From: Pieris napi
Taxonomy: Eukaryota > Arthropoda > Insecta > Lepidoptera > Pieridae
Direction of reading: 5' to 3'
NCBI RefSeq assembly: GCF_905475465.1
Contig: NC_062245.1
Location: 3,100,001-3,164,000 of the forward strand
Length of the DNA stretch: 64,000 nucleotides
A program made the position numbers and the translations under genes. Shown here in pieces: positions 55,255-64,000 of this stretch. Each line of letters begins with the position of its first letter. The first letter of the stretch is position 1. Below the pieces are notes generated by a model. The model worked only from the letters and a program-made list of their open reading frames with translations. It ran no database searches and was not told the DNA's origin.

Positions 55255-58111
55255 ATTTAATTGTTGCCTAAAGCTACTGCTTTACTAAATTAAAACACAA
55301 TTTCGAATAAATTTTATCAAATGACCGGTCAGTACGGTTTTCTTATAACAACTGAATGTCCTTCGCGCTTACTCAATTTTTATTATATTCTTGAACTATA
55401 CGAGATAATATAAAAACGCGATAAATTTAAAGATGCCTGCCTCTAAGATAACCATATATAATGAGTATAAATAATGTCATTATATTGGAAGTAAGATCTA
55501 TTATTTTGTAAGAGCTTTATTTATTGTGACACGACCAAATTATATAATAGAAAAAAAAAGTTTTTGGCAAAGCAAATAGTAATTAAATTCTATCTCCAGA
55601 TCCGGGGGCCTACCATGAGCTCTTATTCGGAGCCTCTTATTGACAACCTAGAACTGAAATACATATTCATTATTCATACAATGACGTCGAATAAACTAGC
55701 CAGTTTATGTGTCCAGGTAACCTCACTGGTAATTAAAGTTCGTTTATTCAATTTGTATGAAAATTCGTACCATGACCTCGGGAATGCACCAGAATTTGAC
55801 TGTTTCGACTACAAACTATGACATAATAAGCGATTTAATTTTTTTTTTCAGTTTTTGTATCGAAGTTTCCAAATAATAGTATAGAACATATGAAATTTAA
55901 TATTTTAATAAAAACTAGTTCATAAAGTAAGATTTATAACATAATGTCTAATACAGTAAATCCTTTATAATTTTTGTATTTCGGATATTGAATAGGTTTA
56001 TTGAGAATTTAGACGCTGTGATTATAAAAAAAATATTAAAAAATAGTCGGAGAAAAGAAACACGCAATCCCCTTCAACCAACTTCGAAGATGTCGAGTTA
56101 TAAATTAACGACTTTGATTCGTTGAAAATTTCCGTTATACGCAATTGGATAGACTATGTTTAATAATATTCAATTAATTAATTAGGTATGTAGATAGTTT
56201 AACAAAAACAATAAAACATAATTCCCTAAAATATAGAATATTATTTTAAACCAGCTTCCGTCCGCGTTGATTTCGTGTATTTTACCGAAGCCTCTTACGA
56301 TAATTCCGTGTATAAAATAATATATAGCATCATGAATGACACACCTAAACCTTCTTTAGGAACCTGTACCTATCAGTATACAATCATAGGTATAAAAATA
56401 GATGCCGCTTGGTTCATTTTACAATAAATAAGAATGCTATATTATAGTATAATATAATAAAAATGATTATTATTAAAATGTTCCTCATGTTCATGAATCT
56501 TCTCTACTGTTTTGTGCCACTACAGAGGTACAGCGATTTTTTATTTATTATTAATTTTTTGAAGTGAAAACTTCTTTAGCGGCGTTGTCCACTTTTTTTG
56601 GAATGGGTAAAAATTGTTAAACTCGCGTCAGGACAGGTGACCTGATCGAAAATTCGTAAGACGGAGAGATGGAGAGTAGACAGCTGGCGCGGCGTATTTA
56701 ATGTAATAAAAATTGTCATGTTTGTGTACGATAGCGCAATAAGTCATAGATAGTACTTTTATGCTGATAATTAAAGCAATTCGTGCAAATTATTCCCTAA
56801 CCATTCCAAAATATCGAAAATGCACAACGTTAAAATATAAGTTTTTACTTCTGCCGGCACTATTCCATACGAATAAGTATTGATAATACATATTTCTACT
56901 CTATAACTAGAATTTCAAAAAGGAGACTCCGTGTAAGGCGAGTTAGTAAAATATAATGACGTCTTACTTGGAATTTCCCGAAATAATAGCAATAAAATCC
57001 AAAATGAATGTTCGGGTTCGAGGCTTCTAATCTATTGTTTTTGTCTTGCACACGTGCATTGAATGAATACATTCAACATTTTTTTAGTGTTCAGTTTACT
57101 GAATTAATATGTAATTCGTTTTAATGTGTAAAAATATATAAGTACTACAAAACTTAAGTTGAATTGTTATTCCAATTCGACCCTACAAATCGAAAAATAC
57201 ACATAGAAATCGTGCCTCTGTAAGTCGAAATTTCCACAGTTGAATCTTATTATATAAATATCCTGTTATTGCGTATAATAAAGTTTTTTCTTTCTTTCTT
57301 TCTATATGTATCTCGAAGTTCTTTTTAAGTCACTTTTTGTATTTCCCTTGACATTCGAGGGGTTGGATTTATTAATACGTCGATACTGAATTTGTTGAAA
57401 CTGATTATATAGGTATCTCGGAGGACCTTGATTGGAACCCCTGCAAGTAATTTTGACTGCCAGAGTTGCGTCTAAGTATATAAAAAAAAAATATTTTTGT
57501 GTATTCTATAGAAATTCGTTGAATTGTATTTCAAACATGCGAAACGAAACGCGAACCGCTATTATGAATGTAGATTTTGACAGAAATTACACTGACAGAT
57601 TCAATCCGTTACTTTCGTTTACGTGAATGTGCTTTTACGTTTATTTTACTAGGATTTTTTGGAAACTTGGCTATATTTTACATTCGAGTTAATTGTTTTA
57701 TAGCACTATTAATTAATATTTACTACATGTTAACTGGATCATTCGAAACATGTTTACCGTTATTGTGATTCCACTGTTCACTGAAAAGCCACTCTGTTCG
57801 CCAGTTGTTTCACACTTCTATTAGGTATTTGCGTTGTTTCTAAATAATGTACAACAATACCTATATATTAGGCTGTATAAGGTTCTGTGAGTCTACGGGC
57901 TGTGACTATATAATCTGTGCCAGAAGTCTGTACCTTTACTGTACACTGTAGTAAATAGTCAATAGTCATCTGTGGACCGTGAAATTTTGAAATGTGTTTA
58001 TAATTTATTACCAAAATGCGATTTGCTTGAATAAGTATTGTCTTTTAGATTTTTTTATATAAGAACAACATTCAAATATTCAGATTATATGTTATAAATG
58101 CCGATAAAGAA
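55255..58111. other. Divergent spacer between paralogue D and RPB3
   Basis: About 2.9 kb with no supported gene. Both the D and RPB3 promoters must lie here. It contains a (TTTC)n run near 57286-57303 and a stretch near 56560-56700 (GAAGTGAAAACTTCTTTAGC, CTCGCGTCAGGACAGGTGA) that resembles a dispersed lepidopteran repeat, with low confidence. Frames of 60-85 codons show no motif. Confidence 0.45.
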
Positions 58112-58939
58112 ATGCCGTACGCTAATCAACCTTCTGTCCATATTACTGAGCTTACTGATGATAACGTAAAGTTTGTTGTTGAAGATACAGAATTAAGTGT
58201 AGCAAATAGTATGCGACGTGTATTTATCGCGGAAACTCCAACGATGGCTATAGATTGGGTGCAATTGGAGGCTAACTCCACCGTTTTGAGTGACGAATTT
58301 CTTGCTCATCGCATCGGTCTCATCCCTCTTATATCCGATGAAGTCGTTGACAAAATAAGATATTCCAGAGATTGCATGTGTGCAGATTTTTGTTCAGATT
58401 GTAGTGTAGAGTTTACTTTAGACGTAAAGTGCTCGGATGAGCAGACAAGGCATGTCACTACAGCAGATCTTAAGTCAAGTGATCCTAGGGTTGTGCCCGT
58501 AACATCTCGCCATAGGGATGAAGATCAAGCAGATTATGGTGAGATGGATGAAATTCTTATCATAAAATTAAGAAAAGGTCAGGAACTAAAATTGCGAGCA
58601 TATGCAAAGAAAGGTTTTGGGAAAGAACATGCTAAATGGAACCCAACAGCAGGTGTATCATTTGAATATGATCCTGATAATTCAATGAGGCATACATTAT
58701 TCCCAAAACCAGATGAATGGCCTAAAAGTGAGCATACAGAATTAGATGAAGACCAATATGAAGCGGAGTTCAATTGGGAAGCTAAACCAAATAAATTCTT
58801 TTATAATGTTGAATCAGCAGGCGCTCTTAAACCTGAAAATATTGTTTTAATGGGTATAGTTGTGTTGAAAAATAAACTATTGAATTTACAAGTACAGTTG
58901 TCTCAAGAAGCTCAAAATGATGCTTTAGCGATTAATTGA
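58112..58939 (+). CDS. POLR2C: RNA polymerase II subunit RPB3
   Basis: Single-exon gene of 275 codons, the family's usual length. RPB3 pairs with RPB11 to form the alpha-like heterodimer that nucleates Pol II assembly. The N-terminal alpha motif shows in [20 protein letters not shown] and [10 protein letters not shown]. The zinc-binding loop Cys88, Cys90, Cys94, Cys97 ([10 protein letters not shown]) is intact. The insert domain ends with [16 protein letters not shown] and the last helix follows. I chose the ATG at 58112; a short upstream out-of-frame ATG lies at 58098. The stop is 241 bp before the start of paralogue E on the same strand. Confidence 0.97.
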   Translation: MPYANQPSVHITELTDDNVKFVVEDTELSVANSMRRVFIAETPTMAIDWVQLEANSTVLSDEFLAHRIGLIPLISDEVVDKIRYSRDCMCADFCSDCSVEFTLDVKCSDEQTRHVTTADLKSSDPRVVPVTSRHRDEDQADYGEMDEILIIKLRKGQELKLRAYAKKGFGKEHAKWNPTAGVSFEYDPDNSMRHTLFPKPDEWPKSEHTELDEDQYEAEFNWEAKPNKFFYNVESAGALKPENIVLMGIVVLKNKLLNLQVQLSQEAQNDALAIN

Positions 58940-59180
58940 ATGAATGATAATGAAACTTGTGAGAAATATACTATTAAATTAATTATATTTGTTTCATTTC
59001 GCTAAATAGTAATTATATTATTACTCATATTTTATTAACAATTATTATAATGTGCATCAAAATAGTCTGTGGAATATTTTATTCTTATTCCAGTAACAAA
59101 GACATTGACAGTTTCAAACAATGAATTAAAAATTTAGCTTATACAAAAGATAAATTAAAAACGTATTACTAAAACTAAAA

Positions 59181-62091
59181 ATGCTTTGTCAAGGAAGATC
59201 AAGTCCCACAAGAGAGAAATATGCCACGGTAAGTATATTTTGGTAAAAGGTTATGATCACTGTAATTCAGATAATAAAAATTATACATTTTAGGAACAAA
59301 ATCTTATTCATGGGTCAATTAGCAATATAAAACTAAAACTTGAAGATATACAAGATGCTCATAACAAGATTAAAAATCAAATTATTGCTACCCCTCTACT
59401 TGTAAGTTATCTGTACATATAGAATTGATATACATACTTAATATATCTCATGATATATATAAACTTAAGCAAAAAAATGTTTTAGGAAGCTAAATATATT
59501 GGGAAGTATTTTTGTAAAGTTATGTTCAAATGTGAAAACTTACAAACAACTGGAAGGTATGTATTATGTTGTTATGAAATATTATGGCTCTATTATAAGA
59601 ATATTTTTGTATATTGTCATCTGTATAATTCCTAATTAAGTATATTTGTAACAGTTTTAAAGCCCGAGGAGTTTGTAACTTAATTGCAAATATGGAAACT
59701 TCTGAGAGGAGCAAAGGTATTACTGTATCTGGAGGCCGTAATTTTCTAGCCGCTATCAGCTACTACGGATTGCAAAACTCGATTCCTATTAATATAGTTA
59801 TACCGAGGGATGCTCCTTTAGCCGACAAACAGCGATATAGGGAGAGTTCAGCTATTGTAAAGTGCATTGGTTGTAACGCGACTGAGGCAGGTTTGCATGC
59901 TCTGACTTTTAGCAGAGATGTTGGATCCACGTTTGTGAGGAGGTAAGTAACATACCTCAATAAAAAATTTAAAATAATAAAAATACACCTCGATTTCTTG
60001 ACCAGATATATAATATAATATAGAATAAGCGCGGTATATTTTATTTGTTGGTATTATTTTAGTACCGATAAATTGGAATTATTAGCTGGATACGGCACTG
60101 TTGGACTAGAGATCCTCACGCAAGTTGATCAACTAGATGCAGTATTATGCCCAGTGGGTAGTGGAGGCCTTGTTGCAAGTGTTCTACTTGCAATTAAAAC
60201 CCTCAAACCCAATTGTTTAATTTATGTTAGTATGTGAATTTTTTTAAGCCCTTCGTTAGGATTTATTATTTTTTACTGAGTTTTGTGACCAACAAAAAAA
60301 TATTACTGTGAAAACATTATTTTATTTTAAGGGTGTTGAATGTTCACTGTCGCCAACCGTGACTAAAGCATTGCAGGAAAAGAAGCCTGTTCCGATACAG
60401 ACAAAACCAAACATAGCAGATAGCTTGTCTGAAATGATTACGGGCACCAACTCGTACAACATCATACGTGGTTACCTCGACAAAATGGTAGGTAATAACT
60501 AAAAATACCTTATTATTTCTTGGAGAACCTTCATGGACATTAATGCATAAAAATTAAACATCTATTGTAATATGACGATACTTTCAGTCAACAAGATAAA
60601 TTAGAATTTATTGGAATCGTTTTTATTATTTCTATTAAATTTACTGCCATTTTCTAGATTACTGTTGATGACACTTGGATTTCGCGGGCCATGGTGAAAT
60701 TGTTTGAGCGCGAGAAAATGTTCGTAGAGGGCGCTGCTGCATGTCCGGTTGCAGCCATGTTGGCGGGAAAAGTGCCGGAGCTTCGTGGGAAAAAGTTTGT
60801 GTTTACAGATGAAGTAGTAACCATTTTGTTATTGTTTTTTACCAATACATTTTATAATTTAGAAAGATGTTGCAGTACCGAAAACGACGACGACGTCGTA
60901 GTTTATGATTCGTTCGACCTGTTATACTATAATTCCCCCGTAATGATTTATAATAATAATTATCATCTATTTATTTGTTTCACGTCAAGTCGTGTCAAGA
61001 TTTGGAACACCTAATTTTGATGAATTATGGGTATGTTCCGATATACACTGCGACCACTGTACAGAGTACCGTCAATTTAGTATACTGTGAAACCGTTTCT
61101 CTATAGCCAGCTATACTGGTTACAATTTAAAACGGAACGCAGTCCAGTATACTAGTCAGCTTCGTTTTTCGACACAGTTTTCAAATGAGTGCATCAAAGT
61201 TTTTCAATTCAACAAGAAAAACTATTATTGGAGTATTATCGCATTAAAAAAATCTATATTAATATTAACTGTCAATTGAATTAATACTACAAAGAAAGTA
61301 AGTTAGAATTTTAAATGTTTGTTATTAAACTGTAAGTTATATCAGCCGTTAGGCATTCAAGTGGTTTTGATTGATCACGTGATCAAAGCACTGCGAGTAC
61401 CTTACCTCGAAAACGCCAGTGCTCGCAGTAGAAGTATAGCGGGGATTTGTGACGTCATATATTTCCTAGGACGCTGCGGCTGTATACTGCAGTCCATAGC
61501 GGAACAAATTTTTGAACAGTGGGAGCACTATACAGTACTCGCAGTGTATATCGGAACATACCCAATGTTTTTAATATTCCAGTGTTGTGGTTATATTATC
61601 GGGTGGCAACATTAACAGTAATCGCATCGCGCGGGTAATTGAGCGTGGTTTACTGGCAGAAGGCAGATTATTAAATTTAACAGTTACAATAAATGATTCA
61701 CCCGGTTCAATCGCAAAGCTGATTGGCAGAGTAACAGATGCAGGCGCTGATATAAGAAGTATTTCAGAAATAAAATCGCCACAAAGAGACCTGTCAATAA
61801 AGGTAAAAGTCTAAAATATTTAAAAAATGAGCTTACTTTGACCAAATGTCAAAAATTATCCAGATTAAATTAAAATATAACCCACAGTCTGAGCATAATT
61901 TATTGAAAATAAGGTCGACATTTTATTACGTATTAATTATATTTATATACGTATTTATGATGTATAAACATATAACACGTATCTATTTGCAGGTTACCTT
62001 ATTGCTTGAGGTCAACGATTCGAGTCATGGCGAAGAAATTCAACAAAAAATAGCAAAAGATTACACAGTTTCCGAAATAAATTCCATCTAA
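59181..62091 (+). CDS. Threonine dehydratase-like paralogue E
   Basis: Nine exons: 59181-59228, 59294-59401, 59486-59556, 59655-59942, 60063-60225, 60332-60487, 60658-60794, 61583-61802, 61993-62091; 429 residues. Core exon lengths (71, 288, 163, 156, 137 nt) equal those of the minus-strand copies, so it belongs to the same family. The Schiff-base lysine is kept (SFKARG, Lys78), as are the phosphate loop GSGGL and VILSGGN. The GNH motif is strongly altered: SGGRNF replaces STGNHG, with the Asn retained but Phe for His. The N-terminal CDPxNP block is missing. The ACT domain has DSPGS instead of DRPGG and a short C-terminus. Probably expressed, with altered substrate or no activity; it is the most divergent copy. 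Confidence 0.85.
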
Positions 62092-62227
62092 AGTAAATGT
62101 TATTTTAAGTATACTTTTAAATTACACATGTACCTAAGATTATTAAAGTTTTTGAAGTCTTAAGTATTTCTTTGTGCTTCGTTGATTTTTATAGATACTA
62201 GTCCGAAGATACAATAATAAATAATAT

Positions 62228-62557
62228 ACGGGGTGTCCGGTAGTTAAAACATCTTTAAATAATAATTCTATATTGACAGGTATCATTAATGCGATAAAAC
62301 TTTACAATAACTCCTATATACAATCTTTCTTATAAAAGCGTAGGTTTTATTTAGTTCTATATAAGAAACACATTGGTTGCTTATGCATAAATAAAATTAT
62401 TTATACTCGAGTAGTTTAAGTTTTTTTAATTTATGTTTATTGTTAAAAAAAATATTATATTTAGATACTTACTACTCATAATATACTATTATTATTTTGT
62501 ATTCTGAACGAATATAAGGGCACTTTAATATTATCCATAAATTACCGGACACCCTGT
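62228..62557. mobile_element. MITE with GGGTGTCCGGTA ends
   Basis: Left end ACGGGGTGTCCGGTAGTTAA and right end ATTACCGGACACCCTGT are imperfect inverted repeats of about 17 bp, bounding 330 bp of AT-rich sequence without coding potential. No clear target-site duplication; superfamily unassigned. Confidence 0.75.
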
Positions 62558-62600
62558 TTTAGTAATATAAATATGCCGAAGGCCAAGTTTGTTTCTGATA

Positions 62601-63299
62601 TAGGTAGGTATGTTATCTAAAGCTGGCGGCTTCAACACATTTACACTTTGTGCTTGTGTAGTGTCTGTGAATAAGCGCGAGACGTGATGTCAAACTGAAA
62701 TACAATCACAAATACATCATGAAAAGACTGTCCATCTCTCTCGCGCTCGGTCAAGCTTATGAGTATATAAGAGACAGTTATTGTTTTTCTTTTGCTACTG
62801 TTTATGTTGATCTTTACTGTTTTATATTATTATTATTTTATACATGTTGATCTTTTTTCAAACATTACCAGGGCAATCTCGTGAAATGGTGCACAATGTT
62901 TTTAATTATTTTAAGCATCTTAATAAAAACAGTTTAATGAAAAAATTTTATATTTAATTTGACATCAGATGCGACTGGGGTTTCTAAGAGTGAAAGAATA
63001 GTTAGTGAAGTGTGTTGAGCTAGATGGAGCTTATGTCGAAAAATGAAAAATTATTTACACGAACTACTCTTTCACGTTCTTGGTCTGGCTTAGAACTTTT
63101 GGATCCACCCTCGTATGCACCTAATATTTATATGTATTTGACACATTTTTATTTATTTACAACCCACCCAACCTTACTAAAACCAGAGTTGACTAAAATG
63201 TATACTGCATGGCAAAAAAATCATATTTTGAAACATACTGTATGTGAAATTGCATTAGTGTGAGTACTGTGAACCCGCCAGCTTTCGATAACCGACCTA
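62601..63299 (+). mobile_element. Non-autonomous Tc1/mariner-superfamily element, copy 2
   Basis: Same element as 9283-9994 in opposite orientation, with TA on both sides and ends TAGGTAGGTATGTTATCTAA and (reversed) TAGGTCGGTTATCGAAAGC. It keeps SREMVHNVFNYFKHL and the tail LDGAYVEK-stop, but lost two small in-body pieces that copy 1 still has (around SKRSIERI and before the Cys-Val tail). Unable to encode a transposase. Confidence 0.85.
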
Positions 63300-64000
63300 T
63301 ACAAAGGACGCGCCTACTAAATGCTATCTCCGAGACATCTTTACATGTTCGCAGAGCGAGTTTACAGTATGTATACTGTATAATGTATATCCTATGCATT
63401 GGCTTAGTAAGGATAAAGATGATGAGATGGTATATATATTTTTATAAATATAATAAGAGAATTAAAAAAATATTCTTAGATATTATACTCTCTAGTGTTA
63501 CTCTTATATTATTGTTTATCTAAGATATTATTATTAAATGTAAGTCAGAGCCATGTCAAAACTTAAGTCACCAAATTTTTGTTATAATTTCTACGACATT
63601 TTATAATTCTTCGTATTCGTAAATTATAGTTTATTTTACCAAAATTAATTAATAGTAAATTGTTTAATCTAAAATGGTAAGTTAATTCAAATTTATATAC
63701 AACAGTTTCTATGTCCAGTTACTCATCTGTCAGAATATTCTCACTTCGCAAAAGTGGCGGAGACTCAAAATATAAACATGGTGATCACGCCAAACAGCTT
63801 TAATATATAGCTATTATATACTATTATATTAGCTTTAATACCTGTTTCCTCCTTACCTTATTCTAAGCGCTCTAAAATTTACCTGTCTATGACAATTTAC
63901 CTATATATAAATATCATCGTGATATCTTTATTACGTACATTTCAATACAAGCAACTTCTTAAGTGGCTTGTAGATATGTTTAATGTGCCAAATATTTCAA
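63300..64000. other. Right-edge AT-rich sequence
   Basis: About 700 bp to the window end, with no supported gene, RNA or named repeat. Confidence 0.5.

Noticed and set aside
55564..55821. 85-codon plus-strand open frame between D and RPB3
   Set aside because: No motif, poor start context and no splice partners; length is expected by chance in 2.9 kb of spacer.
30956..62091. Bacterial gene transfer as the origin of the threonine dehydratases
   Set aside because: All copies have many spliceosomal introns at shared positions and animal genomes carry ACT-containing homologues, so vertical descent plus duplication is simpler.
63024..63263. 79-codon frame near the right edge
   Set aside because: Out-of-frame reading of the mariner derivative and its end.

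Overview
The window looks like nuclear DNA of a moth or butterfly (Lepidoptera). It has AT-rich introns with GT-AG borders and conserved animal housekeeping genes. The repeats look lepidopteran: tRNA-derived SINEs with A and B boxes, RTE-like tails ending in CACGAGAATTTTATATATA, a short mariner derivative, a Harbinger derivative and several foldback elements. The species cannot be named from the sequence alone. Family names rest on recognised protein motifs and remembered homologues; no search was run.

Layout, left part (1-30.6 kb): a compact run of single-copy cell-biology genes. In order: GLE1 (+, intronless), DCAF10 (+, 11 exons), ETFB (-, 6 exons), the proteasome ATPase PSMC1/Rpt2 (-, 9 exons, divergent from SRP54), SRP54 (+, 7 exons), the CCA-adding enzyme TRNT1 (+, 6 exons), the abscission regulator ANCHR/ZFYVE19 (-, 6 exons, tail to tail with TRNT1), the RAD51 paralogue XRCC3/spn-B (-, intronless) and pterin carbinolamine dehydratase (+, 3 exons). 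Joining the exons I propose gives an open frame of near the family's usual length in each case.

Layout, right part (30.9-62.1 kb): a family of five threonine dehydratase (L-threonine ammonia-lyase) paralogues. They are PLP fold-type II enzymes with a C-terminal ACT-type regulatory domain. Copies A-D run head to tail on the minus strand. Copy E lies on the plus strand, just downstream of an intronless RNA polymerase II subunit RPB3 gene. All five reconstruct to open frames of 429-452 codons with nearly identical exon lengths (71/288/163/156/137 nt core). Copies C and D look canonical. Copy B has lost the Schiff-base lysine (Asn in its place) and the GNH histidine (Trp). A and E keep the lysine but have changed the GNH loop. 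A, B and E have degenerate ACT domains. I regard this mix of apparent enzymes and a probable pseudoenzyme as the most interesting content.

The introns and spacers of the right part are rich in transposon remnants. Two copies of the same mariner derivative lie in opposite orientation about 53 kb apart and flank nearly the whole window. A 406-bp exact tandem duplication covers the end of GLE1, and there are several long hairpins.
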